Below are positions 1 through 7,534 of a stretch of 32,363 nucleotides of DNA, piece by piece. Source of the stretch: Magnetococcales bacterium (GTDB lineage: Bacteria; Pseudomonadota; Magnetococcia; Magnetococcales; JADFYX01); the NCBI GenBank assembly GCA_015232405.1, contig JADFZS010000059.1:1-32363 (forward strand). Reading direction: 5' to 3'. The first letter of the stretch is position 1; the number at the start of each line of letters is the position of its first letter. The notes below the pieces were generated by a model. The model was not told where the DNA came from, made no database searches, and saw nothing but the letters and a program-made list of their open reading frames with translations. The translations under genes and the position numbers were made by a program.

Positions 1-245
1 AGCCCACCAAACATAACGTGGGCCATGGATTGCAGCTGTTTTGTGACGGCAGCGTTCAGAACTGGGTGGTTATAGCCATGTATTGCACACCACCATGACG
101 ACATGCCATCAATCACTTTTTGACCATCATTAAACTGAAGCATTACCCCTTCAGCAGAATTGACAAGGTGGGATGGATTGGCCCCATGTAACGGTTGATA
201 GGGGTGCCAAATATGATCTCGGTCAATCTCTTTAAAATTTGTCAT
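1..245 (-). CDS. bioA: BioA N-terminus (partial)
   Basis: This is the first 81 codons of adenosylmethionine-8-amino-7-oxononanoate aminotransferase, the PLP enzyme that makes 7,8-diaminopelargonate in biotin synthesis; the gene runs off the left edge. The reverse strand reads from ATG at 245 and shows family hallmarks in order: HIWHPYQPLHG near residue 11, VNSAEGV, the substrate-site stretch DGMSSWWCAIHGYNHP, and MAHVMFGG at the edge. Spacing agrees with E. coli BioA. The PLP lysine lies outside the window, so intactness cannot be judged. An IS200-type remnant begins roughly 85 bp upstream, so the native promoter region may have been altered. It is the only clear housekeeping gene here and may mark the junction with the resident chromosome. 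Confidence 0.93.
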   Translation of the reverse strand, partial: MTNFKEIDRDHIWHPYQPLHGANPSHLVNSAEGVMLQFNDGQKVIDGMSSWWCAIHGYNHPVLNAAVTKQLQSMAHVMFGG

Positions 246-358
246 AGTCAATCTGATGTGGCAAGGGTTTCCCGGACATTAAATTACGAACTTTAACTAT
301 CTCATGTGGATCAAATTGGGGACTCCGTCCCATAAGCGCTAACTAAAAGCAGGAGATC

Positions 359-375
359 CCCCGGCTCTGCCGGGG
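359..375 (+). repeat. IS200 left-end hairpin
   Basis: CCCCGGC, loop TCT, GCCGGGG: a perfect 7-bp stem with a 3-nt loop. In IS200/IS605 elements such a hairpin is recognised by TnpA as single-stranded DNA and can block read-through transcription. It sits about 90 bp before the transposase start. Confidence 0.7.
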
Positions 376-462
376 AGGCAGCAATAGTTTGACATTTACT
401 TGAGTCCACCGGGACACTCGCATGTTGTGAGCCGTCAAGCAAACAACAATAGAGGAATCCCG

Positions 463-608
463 ATGGACAAGTCAAAAAGCATAAATCACTCCAAATGGGA
501 GTGCAAATATCATGTGATTTTTATCCCAAAGTGCCGACGACGTACGCTGTACAAACAGTTACGTCAATACTTGGGAGATGTGTTTCGAACATTGGCACAG
601 CAGAAGGA
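463..608 (+). pseudogene. tnpA: IS200-family transposase TnpA, N-terminal fragment
   Basis: ATG at 463 opens a frame starting MDKSKSINHSKWECKYHVIF and continuing PKCRRRTLYKQLR. This matches the N-terminus of IS200 TnpA (a W-x-CKYH-x-x-F-x-PK-x-RR core). The catalytic HUH motif and Tyr lie further downstream and are absent, because the frame runs into the Tn3 terminal repeat at 609. The product would be non-functional. No TnpB or IS605 orfB partner is present. Confidence 0.8.
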
Positions 609-652
609 GGGGTCTGTTCCGGTATGGGGCGAAATCCTACGCTAAGGGATTT
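609..652 (+). repeat. Left terminal inverted repeat of first Tn3-family transposon
   Basis: 44 bp starting GGGGTCTGTTCC and ending TAAGGGATTT, an exact reverse complement of 4231-4274. It overlaps the last 16 nt of the resolvase gene. Confidence 0.95.
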
Positions 653-1248
653 TGCCTGTATCTCTTAACGATCTCTCCAACTGTATTTTTACTGATGCCA
701 AGGTCACGAGCAATCCAGCGATAGCTTTTGCCATTTTCAACGAACTGGATAACTTTTGGGGCCAACTTATCAGATTTAGGTCGAGTGCCTGGTTGCCGTC
801 CCAGTTTCTTGCCTCGCGTCTTGGCAGCAGCCAATCCTGATTTTACACGTTCACTGAGCAGGTCCCTTTCAAACTGTGCAACCCCAGCCAGTATGGTTGC
901 CATCATGTGCCCATGTGGTGTATTCAGCTCGAACGTCATTCCGCTCATAGCAATCACTGAGACCTTCCAACCTGCAAGTTTGTGGAGCGTATCCAGGAGA
1001 TCCTGAGTGGAACGACCCCAGCGAGAGAGCTCTGAGACCAAAACCGCATCAATCTTCCGTGCCTGCGCCAAATCTATAACTCGGTTACGTGCGATACGGT
1101 TTGCCTTTGTCCCAGAGGCTATTTCTTTGAAGATGCCAACCACTTCAAAGCCTCCACGATCAGCAAAAGCTGATAGCTCGGTAATCTGCCGTTCACAGGA
1201 CTGATCAGCAGTAGAAACCCTAGAGTAGATGGCAGCGCGCTGTCCCAA
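637..1248 (-). CDS. tnpR: Serine resolvase/invertase TnpR
   Basis: A 203-aa small serine recombinase that would resolve Tn3 cointegrates at res. The N-terminal catalytic domain begins AAIYSRVSTADQS, and Ser12 in RVSTADQ is the expected nucleophile. Further family motifs are LVSELSRWGRS (residues ~92-102), GVAQFERDLLSERVKSG (~130-146) and GKKLGRQPGTRPK in the hinge. A C-terminal helix-turn-helix (SYRWIARDLGISKNTVGEIV, ~174-193) binds res. Length is normal (about 180-205 aa). It is divergent from tnpA across a short intergenic region, as in Tn3-type elements. The stop codon and the last residues NPLA are encoded in the transposon end. All key motifs are intact, so it is probably active. Confidence 0.95.
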   Translation of the reverse strand: MGQRAAIYSRVSTADQSCERQITELSAFADRGGFEVVGIFKEIASGTKANRIARNRVIDLAQARKIDAVLVSELSRWGRSTQDLLDTLHKLAGWKVSVIAMSGMTFELNTPHGHMMATILAGVAQFERDLLSERVKSGLAAAKTRGKKLGRQPGTRPKSDKLAPKVIQFVENGKSYRWIARDLGISKNTVGEIVKRYRQNPLA

Positions 1249-1342
1249 TTGAACCTCCTTGAATTTTTGTCTTGCAACCTCTTGATTCTTCTGGCCTGAT
1301 TATTGTCCAAAATAATCTATAGATCAACTGGGACAGTATTAT
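1249..1342. promoter_or_regulatory. Probable res site and divergent promoters of first Tn3-family transposon
   Basis: The 94 bp between divergent tnpR and tnpA, where Tn3-family res subsites and autoregulated promoters normally lie. A dyad with outer arms TGTCC and GGGACA flanks an A+T-rich core (about 1305-1336), resembling a resolvase subsite. Subsite borders cannot be fixed by eye. Confidence 0.5.
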
Positions 1343-4246
1343 ATGCCAAGACGTAATATTCTGACCAAACGCCAACGCTCGGCGCTTCTGGACTTGCCGA
1401 AAGATGAACCATCGCTTCTGAAACACTACACGTTGGACGATGATGATCTGGAGCATATTCGTCAACGTCGTCGTTCAAAAAATCGGCTTGGTTTTGCACT
1501 ACAGCTTTGCGTCCTGAGGTATCCGGGACGAACCCTGACACCAGGGGAAATAATCCCTTTAGAAGTCTGTCGGTTTTTGGCGGCACAACTCGGTCTGAAG
1601 GCAGACGATATCATCCAATACGCTGCACGCGAGGAGACACGCCATGAACATTTATCCGAACTGCGGAAAATCTATGGCTTCCGCTCTTTCTCTGGTCGAG
1701 GAGCACATATCCTAAAAACTTGGCTTGATCGACAGGCTGAAGATGCCTGTTCAAATGAAGATCTTGCACGGAGGTTGGTAGAGGAATGCCGCAGGACGAA
1801 AACCATCCTGCCAGGTCTCTCAACAATTGAGCGGTTATGTGCTGATGCCTTGGTGGCCGCTGAGCGTCGTATAGAGGCCAAGATCGCAGGTCGCCTTGAT
1901 ACGGACATCCGAACAGCCCTTGATCAATTACTTTCAGAAAAGGTTGATGATCACCTGACCCGGTTTGTTTGGTTACGGCAGTTTGAGCCAGGGAACAATT
2001 CAGCTGATGCCAATCGCTTGCTGGATCGCTTGGAGTTTATCCAGGGACTTAATCTTACCGACAAGATCATAGTAGACGTGACGCCTAGCCGTGTCACCCG
2101 GCTACGACGTCAGGGAGAACGCTATTTCGCGGATGGTTTGCGCGATGTGTCCGATAATCGCCGATTGGCTATTGTTGCGGTCTGTGTCGTGGAATGGCGG
2201 GCTAGTATCGCTGATTCCGTGGTTGAGACTCATGACCGGATCGTTGGAAAGACTTGGCGTGAAGCAAAAAAACTTTGTGATGCCTGCATTGATGATGCGA
2301 AAACTACTGTTCACCGGACACTTCAATCCTTTACTGATCTAGGTGGAGCCTTGCTTGAGGCTCAAGATGACGAAGCATCACTTGAACAGGCTATTTCAAG
2401 AAATCTGGGATGGACCGGTTTGCGTGATCTCGTAGCTACCGCAGCAAGCCTGACCAATACGATTTCCACCAATCCGTTGGCCTATGTAGTTCGGGGATAT
2501 AGCCGCTTCCGCCGTTACGTGCCACGTATGTTGAAAATACTCGACATTCAAGGGGCACAGGTTGTGGCACCGTTGCTAAATGCAGCCAATTTTATCCGGG
2601 ATGGCGGTCAGCATGACCAGCCAACCACCTTTCTGCGTCGAACATCAAAGTGGCACCAACACCTCAATGCTCATCAGGATGAGAATGGGCGGTTATGGGA
2701 GGTTGCCGTTTTGTTCCATCTACGAGATGCTTTTCGATCTGGAGATATCTGGCTACGCCATTCCCGACGTTATGCCGATCTTAAACAAGCCCTTGTCCCC
2801 CTTCAGGTCATTGAGTCTAATGCCAAGCTGACAGTACCTTTTGATCCCAAAGAATGGTTGGTAGATCGGCGCGTCCGGATGGATATCGGTTTTAGGCGAC
2901 TATCAAAAGCTGCGTGTTCTGGAACCATCCCCGGAGGCAGCATCGAAAACGGTGTTCTGCATATTGATCGACTATCTGCCAATCAGCCAGAAGGCGCAGA
3001 TGAGTTGGTCCTCGACCTCTACAAACGTATCCCGGAGACCCGCATCACTGACATCATGATGGAGGTGGATGTTGTAACCGGTTTTACGGATGCTTTCACT
3101 CATCTGCGTACAGGCGCACCGTGCAAGGACAAGATTGGACTCCTGAATGTTCTGTTAGCTGAGGGAATCAATCTCGGTCTCAGCAAAATGTCCGAGGCAT
3201 CAAACACCCATGAATACTGGGAGCTGATGCGCTTGTCCCGCTGGCATGTAGAAAGTGATGCTATGAACCGCGCCCTAGCCATGGTGGTTGAAGCACAAGC
3301 CAAACTGCCTATGGCGGCATTCTGGGGAGTAGGTGTCACCGCATCCAGCGATGGTCAATTTTTTTCTACCACGCGACAGGGCGAAGCGATGAACCTGATC
3401 AACGCTAAATATGGCAGTGAACCTGGGATAAAGGCCTACACTCACGTCTCAGATCAGTTTGCTCTCTTTGCCACTCAGACTATCCCCGCTACGGTCAATG
3501 AAGCACCCTACATTTTGGACGGGTTGCTTATGAATGAAACTGGCAGGCGCATCCGCGAGCAATATACTGATACCGGTGGGTTCACCGATCATGTCTTTGC
3601 CATCACATCGCTTTTGGGTTATCAGTTCATCCCACGCATCCGTGATTTGCCATCCAAAAGGCTTCACGTATTTGACCCCGGCACGGCTCCAAAAGAGTTG
3701 AATGATCTGGTCGGCGGCAAGGTAAGGGAAGAATTGATTATATCAAACTGGTCAGATACTTTGCGCATAGCAGCCACCATGCTAGCTGGAACAATTGCTC
3801 CGAGCCAACTCTTGCGAAAACTGGCTTCATCTCCTCGACAAAGTGATCTGGCTGTTGCCTTGCGTGAAATAGGGCGTGTTGAGCGTACGCTTTTCATGAT
3901 TGACTGGGTTTTGGATACCGACATGCAGCGTCGTGCGCAAATCGGCCTGAATAAAGGTGAATCCCACCATGCCTTGAAAAATGCTCTGCGAATTGGCCGC
4001 CAGGGCGAAATCCGAGACCGAACTTCTGAGGGGCAGCATTACCGCATGGCGGGGCTCAATTTGCTTGCAGCCATTATCATCTACTGGAATACTGTTCAGT
4101 TAGGTAAGGCAGTCATGATGCGGAAACGCGCCGGTTTCCCTGTCCAACCCGAGCTCTTGGCACATATCTCGCCCCTCGGATGGTCTCATATTCTGCTGAC
4201 TGGTGAATATAGGTGGCCAAAAGGGAAACTAAATCCCTTAGCGTAG
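1343..4246 (+). CDS. tnpA: Tn3-family transposase TnpA
   Basis: A 967-aa DDE transposase of usual Tn3-family length (about 950-1020 aa) that binds the terminal repeats and carries out replicative transposition. The N-terminal DNA-binding region (1-~300) contains the QLCVLRYPGR segment shared by this family. The C-terminal catalytic domain includes VTASSDGQFF and YTDTGGFTDHVF, with Asp743 in TDTGG as a catalytic Asp, then a late IIIYWNTVQLG block near the end. Its terminal residues NPLA and stop codon lie in the right inverted repeat, mirroring the resolvase. No frameshift or internal stop is present, so it is likely functional. Confidence 0.96.
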   Translation: MPRRNILTKRQRSALLDLPKDEPSLLKHYTLDDDDLEHIRQRRRSKNRLGFALQLCVLRYPGRTLTPGEIIPLEVCRFLAAQLGLKADDIIQYAAREETRHEHLSELRKIYGFRSFSGRGAHILKTWLDRQAEDACSNEDLARRLVEECRRTKTILPGLSTIERLCADALVAAERRIEAKIAGRLDTDIRTALDQLLSEKVDDHLTRFVWLRQFEPGNNSADANRLLDRLEFIQGLNLTDKIIVDVTPSRVTRLRRQGERYFADGLRDVSDNRRLAIVAVCVVEWRASIADSVVETHDRIVGKTWREAKKLCDACIDDAKTTVHRTLQSFTDLGGALLEAQDDEASLEQAISRNLGWTGLRDLVATAASLTNTISTNPLAYVVRGYSRFRRYVPRMLKILDIQGAQVVAPLLNAANFIRDGGQHDQPTTFLRRTSKWHQHLNAHQDENGRLWEVAVLFHLRDAFRSGDIWLRHSRRYADLKQALVPLQVIESNAKLTVPFDPKEWLVDRRVRMDIGFRRLSKAACSGTIPGGSIENGVLHIDRLSANQPEGADELVLDLYKRIPETRITDIMMEVDVVTGFTDAFTHLRTGAPCKDKIGLLNVLLAEGINLGLSKMSEASNTHEYWELMRLSRWHVESDAMNRALAMVVEAQAKLPMAAFWGVGVTASSDGQFFSTTRQGEAMNLINAKYGSEPGIKAYTHVSDQFALFATQTIPATVNEAPYILDGLLMNETGRRIREQYTDTGGFTDHVFAITSLLGYQFIPRIRDLPSKRLHVFDPGTAPKELNDLVGGKVREELIISNWSDTLRIAATMLAGTIAPSQLLRKLASSPRQSDLAVALREIGRVERTLFMIDWVLDTDMQRRAQIGLNKGESHHALKNALRIGRQGEIRDRTSEGQHYRMAGLNLLAAIIIYWNTVQLGKAVMMRKRAGFPVQPELLAHISPLGWSHILLTGEYRWPKGKLNPLA

Positions 4247-4274
4247 GATTTCGCCCCATACCGGAACAGACCCC
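4231..4274 (-). repeat. Right terminal inverted repeat of first Tn3-family transposon
   Basis: Perfect 44-bp inverted copy of 609-652. It contains the last codons and TAG of tnpA, overlapping the gene by 16 nt, exactly as at the left end. Confidence 0.95.
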
Positions 4275-4368
4275 TGTAACAGTCTTGTTGTTCGGCAAGG
4301 TTGCCTTTTGACTGATAAACCTGAATGTTAGGAATGGTTGTTGTGCCATGGTTATTTATAAACGGCAT
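4275..4368 (-). pseudogene. Possible small gene truncated by the Tn3 transposon
   Basis: On the minus strand a frame starts at ATG 4368 (MPFINNHGTTTIPNIQV) with AAGG 5 nt upstream, and stays open until the transposon end at 4275. It then reads into the inverted repeat. About 31 codons precede the junction. No family is recognised, and the frame may be fortuitous. It lies downstream of the HD-protein gene on the same strand and could be a former last gene of that operon. Confidence 0.25.
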
Positions 4369-4431
4369 CTTTACCTTCACGCGTATGTGTGCAATGGCTG
4401 ATAAATTGTACTATCACTCAATGTGCTGGAA

Positions 4432-5574
4432 CTACTCTTTGAGAGGTTGTTCTCTAACGTAATTGACTAATATGCCCCTCTTGTATGTAGCTAATGCATC
4501 CTTATGAACAATTGATATACATATTGGCTTTCCATCCCATATTATTCTCGTTTCCAAAGCTTTTAATATTGGCTTCCAAGAGGGATGGCGTGGTCCATAT
4601 AAAGAACTATTTAAATCAGCATTCAGGTTGTCTGTAATGTTGTGGTTAGCAAGTTTGAATTGTTGTTGTATCTTGCCCAAAATAACCCAAGCAGAATCCT
4701 GATTGTATTGCAATACTATTTGGATTGTGCAGATTGGCCAACCGACACGAGTGGTGTGCCATGAGGTGAGCTCAGTACCAATTTCAAAGTAGCTGGCAAG
4801 CGTGTTTTTCTGTATTGCTACATCAGCAACGCCGTTCACTAGTGTATACAAATGCCGTGCTAGTTGGGATAGGTGGGGTTCAAAATCTGATCCCCACTGT
4901 TCAAGAGTGTTTTGGATGTGCAATGCAGTGGTAGGCATTAGATAAGGCAAAATTTTGTTAACGATAGAATCAGCAACCTCAGTCATTCCTAATAAGATTG
5001 CATACCTAATGTATAGAGTTGCATGTTTTGCCCGGTTCAGGGCTTCATCTGCACTATATGTGTCAAAGTCTTTTGGAAAACTATGTGCAAGCACATCAAA
5101 AATCTTTACGATGAAAGCAGACGTGTCGCCACGAGTAGCTCTATGGATTTCAGAATTCAGATTTGACAAATCATTGTCGCATGGTTGTAAGTTTCTAATG
5201 TCGTACAAAGATTTGCTGATTTGGAATACCTCTTTGTCGAATAAATAAATCTTTCTGGCCAGCTCCCGCACGTGTGCGGGGTTGCGTTCAATAATATCAT
5301 GGAACAGGGCCGCGCAAATGCCATGTGTATCGTTGAACCCATTGTTGATCAGATCGATCGCCAGATCGATGGAATGTATCGTTAAAGTAGAACTCTCTCG
5401 TTGTGTAGGGTTTTCGATGAGCCCAGTCGACAAGTTGGTCGCTTGAAGGATTTTACATAATGCTTCTTGACCTAGCATGATGCGAGACAGATGGAATAGG
5501 GTTGCAATTTTGTTTGTTGTTTCCACAAAGCTTGAAACTGCCACAGATTTCATTTGTGTTCCCATTACATGCAT
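4432..5574 (-). CDS. RelA/SpoT-like HD-domain protein, synthetase-less paralogue
   Basis: A 380-aa protein related to the Rel-like gene at 17721-19112. The N-terminal HD region keeps His67 (TIHSIDLA), His92-Asp93 (ALFHDIIER) and a later Asp160 (KIFDVLAHS), the metal-binding set of (p)ppGpp hydrolases. However, the usual Glu-Asp pair is Glu-Arg, and the HN after the last Asp is HS. The region after ~270 aligns with the decayed synthetase segment of the paralogue (WVILGKIQQQF, then RIIWDGKPICISIV) but lacks its basic and acidic catalytic residues. There is no TGS domain. AGGAG precedes ATG 5574 by 4 nt and ATG 5565 by 9 nt, so the start may be nine bases shorter. It is last in the minus-strand envelope run, 112 bp after the lipoprotein gene. 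Hydrolase activity is possible but unproven. Confidence 0.6.
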   Translation of the reverse strand: MHVMGTQMKSVAVSSFVETTNKIATLFHLSRIMLGQEALCKILQATNLSTGLIENPTQRESSTLTIHSIDLAIDLINNGFNDTHGICAALFHDIIERNPAHVRELARKIYLFDKEVFQISKSLYDIRNLQPCDNDLSNLNSEIHRATRGDTSAFIVKIFDVLAHSFPKDFDTYSADEALNRAKHATLYIRYAILLGMTEVADSIVNKILPYLMPTTALHIQNTLEQWGSDFEPHLSQLARHLYTLVNGVADVAIQKNTLASYFEIGTELTSWHTTRVGWPICTIQIVLQYNQDSAWVILGKIQQQFKLANHNITDNLNADLNSSLYGPRHPSWKPILKALETRIIWDGKPICISIVHKDALATYKRGILVNYVREQPLKE

Positions 5575-5636
5575 CTCCTAATTGCTGTTCAGCAAGCCAT
5601 ATTTATGAGAAGTCAGATGATTATGGCCTCCTATGA

Positions 5637-5664
5637 ACTGGATGCTTGTGAGTGAACATCCAGT
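5637..5664. repeat. Intergenic hairpin upstream of the HD-protein gene
   Basis: ACTGGATG and CATCCAGT form a perfect 8-bp stem around a 12-nt loop between the YnbE-like gene and the HD gene. There is no T-run on either strand, so it is not a typical intrinsic terminator. It could be an RNA-processing or protein-binding site. Confidence 0.4.
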
Positions 5665-5686
5665 GCTACTATAACTCACGCCCAAT

Positions 5687-5863
5687 TCATGGGGAGGGCG
5701 GGGTAGTCGCATTGTGATCTCTAATCTGTACATCATGATCAACTTTGATGTTCAAGTTAATCACAATGGGCTTATCTGAAGGCGTGAGATTGAGTGAGCA
5801 TCCGGTGATAATCTGTACTGCTAGTATCCAGAACACAATATAAACCGTTATAGTATTTGGCAT
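5687..5863 (-). CDS. YnbE-like small lipoprotein
   Basis: A 58-aa lipoprotein. ATG 5863 is chosen because GAGGAG lies 8 nt upstream; a longer frame to 5932 lacks a ribosome site and would overlap the transglycosylase gene. Residues 1-20 form a hydrophobic signal ending in the lipobox ITGC, so Cys21 would be lipidated. The mature part, KPIVINLNIKVDHDVQIRD, resembles YnbE, a small outer-membrane lipoprotein of the YdbH-YnbE inner-to-outer membrane bridge, whose signature is PI-x-IN-x-N-x-K-x-x-H. No YdbH-like protein is visible here. It lies 11 bp after the transglycosylase gene in the same direction. Confidence 0.65.
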   Translation of the reverse strand: MPNTITVYIVFWILAVQIITGCSLNLTPSDKPIVINLNIKVDHDVQIRDHNATTPPSP

Positions 5864-5874
5864 TGAGTCGCTCC

Positions 5875-6411
5875 TCAATTTGTAAGCAGCCGTTGTATGC
5901 ATAGTCGTATGGATCCATATGAGTTGTGGCAAGACTTAAGGCCACGGTAGGTGTGCATAACGTTGCGGACGTACCGCTCCGATTGTGGTGGTACTCCTTT
6001 AAACCTTGCGGCACACGTCGGACCGCAGTTATAGGCTCCAATACTTTTACGAATCGAATGTGGAAAGCGATCAAGCATTAGTCGTAAATAACCAACTCCA
6101 ACCAAGGCATTGACCTCTGGGTTCCGAAGTTCAATGTGGGCAAATCCTAGATCTTGAGCCGCAGCAGGCACAACTTGCATGATACCGACCTCTCGGTGTT
6201 TTCCGAGAGGCAAAGACTGAACGCCACCAGATTCAATGTATGCCACAGAAATTGCTCCTAGTGGGTCTACACCGAGGAGTATGCCTGCTGATGCTACAAG
6301 GCTTAGATTGTGTGCTCTATCCTGGAGCTGCTCTGCTTGGGCAATTCTAGGAAGCAAATTGTACGTCACCATTAGGCAATAAGCAGTTATGAGTGCAATT
6401 CTGAAGTTCAT
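5875..6411 (-). CDS. Periplasmic lytic transglycosylase (SLT domain, VirB1-like)
   Basis: A 178-aa peptidoglycan-cleaving enzyme that would open local gaps in the cell wall for an envelope machine. A Sec signal occupies residues 1-26 (cut after AQA). The SLT fold motifs follow: AISVAYIESGG with catalytic Glu60, GIMQVVPAAAQDLGF (~77-90), ALVGVGYL, and AYNCGP. These are the classical ES/GLMQ/AYN blocks of family 1 transglycosylases. Size and domain content match VirB1-type enzymes of secretion or conjugation loci. AAGGAG sits 6 nt before the ATG. It lies between the ExbB-like gene and the YnbE-like lipoprotein gene, which supports a role in envelope assembly. Confidence 0.88.
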   Translation of the reverse strand: MNFRIALITAYCLMVTYNLLPRIAQAEQLQDRAHNLSLVASAGILLGVDPLGAISVAYIESGGVQSLPLGKHREVGIMQVVPAAAQDLGFAHIELRNPEVNALVGVGYLRLMLDRFPHSIRKSIGAYNCGPTCAARFKGVPPQSERYVRNVMHTYRGLKSCHNSYGSIRLCIQRLLTN

Positions 6412-6465
6412 TGGTGTCTCCTTCTTCCGTAATCAATTGGCAACATAAAATATCAGCAAGCCCAT

Positions 6466-7065
6466 TTAATGCGCTGGTCCCATTCGAGCTGAGATTGGCC
6501 TAGTTTGAGGAGTAGCGGTTGGACAATTAGCTTGTGTTGTTAGGATCAGGCACCTTGCTTTCATCTGTAGTTTGCTGGTCAGTGTGTCCCCTACATGAGA
6601 GAGAGCTCTGGCAGCTAGTGAAGATGACATTGCGAAGGTTATGCCTGGCACCAGACTCATTATGATTGCCTCATTATCAATGCGTTGGGAGTTGTAAAGT
6701 GTGGATAGTGCAGCAAGCCCTTGTGCAATACTTATCACACCCAAAAAAGTGCCACCCAGGCCTATTTCTCTGCACAAATTATTTTTGGATTTAAGTAGGT
6801 TGATATTCCACTCTAGATTTGCGCGCAGCATAGTGTCATGTGGGGCTGAGCGTAGTTTTTCCAAATATTGTGTGCCTATGGTATATTTTTGATAGAAAAC
6901 TATGCTCCATCCCAAAAACAGCATGACCATTGGTAGGCCAAGAAATCCAAAAAATCCTATTGATGAATCAAAAAGATCCTGAAAACTCAGCTGGTTAATG
7001 AGCATGATCACTGCTGTGATAATTGGGCAAAGAAAAAACAGTTTAAGATAGATATTGCGGTTCAT
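6466..7065 (-). CDS. ExbB/TolQ/MotA-like inner-membrane channel protein
   Basis: A 199-aa multi-pass membrane protein. ATG 7065 is preferred because AAGGAG lies 8 nt upstream; a longer start at 7098 would overlap the previous gene. Predicted membrane segments are ~8-25, 37-57, 102-121 and 135-156. The block IGLGGTFLGVISIAQGLAAL (101-120), followed by VPGITFAMSSSLAARAL, resembles the conserved third and fourth helices of the MotA/TolQ/ExbB family (G-x-x-GT-x-x-G then G-I-x-x-A-x-x-x-S/T), which conduct protons to power periplasmic work. The next gene upstream encodes a single-pass protein that could be the ExbD/TolR-type partner. Family placement rests on motif shape only. Confidence 0.6.
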   Translation of the reverse strand: MNRNIYLKLFFLCPIITAVIMLINQLSFQDLFDSSIGFFGFLGLPMVMLFLGWSIVFYQKYTIGTQYLEKLRSAPHDTMLRANLEWNINLLKSKNNLCREIGLGGTFLGVISIAQGLAALSTLYNSQRIDNEAIIMSLVPGITFAMSSSLAARALSHVGDTLTSKLQMKARCLILTTQANCPTATPQTRPISARMGPAH

Positions 7066-7079
7066 GATAAAAACTCCTT

Positions 7080-7523
7080 TTATTTGGAAGCATTCCACTT
7101 ATTGATTTCAGGAAACCACTCTTCTGGTACATAACCAATTCTAATTGTGACTCCTTTCTTGAGCTGTTGTATGAGTGGTTTAGTGATCTTTTTATATTCT
7201 ATCCCAGACATCCTTGGGTCCTGCGCTATATGAAGTTCATTGGTAACAGAAACGGTCTTTAGCACACTATTTATTGCTGCCTTTTCCCCTGTTGGGGTAA
7301 ACAGACCTTGTCTTGACAAGATATATGTTGGCGCGTTTGCTTTGACGTGTGTGGATGAAACTGAAGATTGTTCAAATATGGGTTGGCCGTACTCATGGGT
7401 TGGTTCAGGCGAAACCATTGATGCGAACAAAATGGTGGTTGCTGCAAATATTGCAGTAAGTGTCCATGCGCCCTCCGTTGCAGTTGAGTCAATCTGGTCG
7501 TGACTAATGTCCAGCATGTCCAT
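7080..7523 (-). CDS. Single-pass membrane protein, possible ExbD/TolR-like partner
   Basis: A 147-aa protein with a short acidic cytoplasmic N-terminus (MDMLDISHDQIDS), one membrane helix at ~18-37 and a ~105-aa periplasmic part ending KKGVTIRIGYVPEEWFPEINKW. This N-in single-pass layout fits ExbD/TolR proteins. No convincing membrane-embedded catalytic Asp is placed as in ExbD, so the match is topological and contextual only. It lies 14 bp upstream of the ExbB-like gene, with AAGGAG before its ATG. Function is otherwise unknown. Confidence 0.5.
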   Translation of the reverse strand: MDMLDISHDQIDSTATEGAWTLTAIFAATTILFASMVSPEPTHEYGQPIFEQSSVSSTHVKANAPTYILSRQGLFTPTGEKAAINSVLKTVSVTNELHIAQDPRMSGIEYKKITKPLIQQLKKGVTIRIGYVPEEWFPEINKWNASK

Positions 7524-7534
7524 TTTTTTCTCCT

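Larger units (their letters stand above)
330..608 (+). mobile_element. IS200/IS605-type insertion sequence, 3'-truncated remnant
   Basis: The left part of an IS200-like element. It has a G+C-rich hairpin (359-375) upstream of the reading frame, as IS200 left ends do, followed by the first ~49 codons of a Y1 (HUH) transposase. The sequence stops at 608 where the Tn3-family inverted repeat begins, and no continuation of tnpA is visible beyond the far end of the transposon at 4275. The exact left boundary is uncertain; 330 is an estimate. Confidence 0.7.
609..4274. mobile_element. Tn3-family transposon (first copy), resolvase plus transposase
   Basis: A complete 3666-bp unit transposon. It has perfect 44-bp terminal inverted repeats (609-652 and 4231-4274, starting GGGGTCTGTTCC), divergent tnpR (minus) and tnpA (plus), and a 94-bp intergenic region expected to hold res and both promoters. 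It carries no passenger gene. The 5-bp flanks differ (AAGGA left, TGTAA right), so no target duplication remains. Together with the lost 3' half of IS200 tnpA, this suggests an adjacent deletion or a rearranged copy. Both genes end inside the terminal repeats. Confidence 0.93.

Noticed and set aside
1611..4039. Several minus-strand frames of 60-90 codons within tnpA
   Set aside because: Shadows of the transposase reading frame with no ribosome sites or recognisable motifs.
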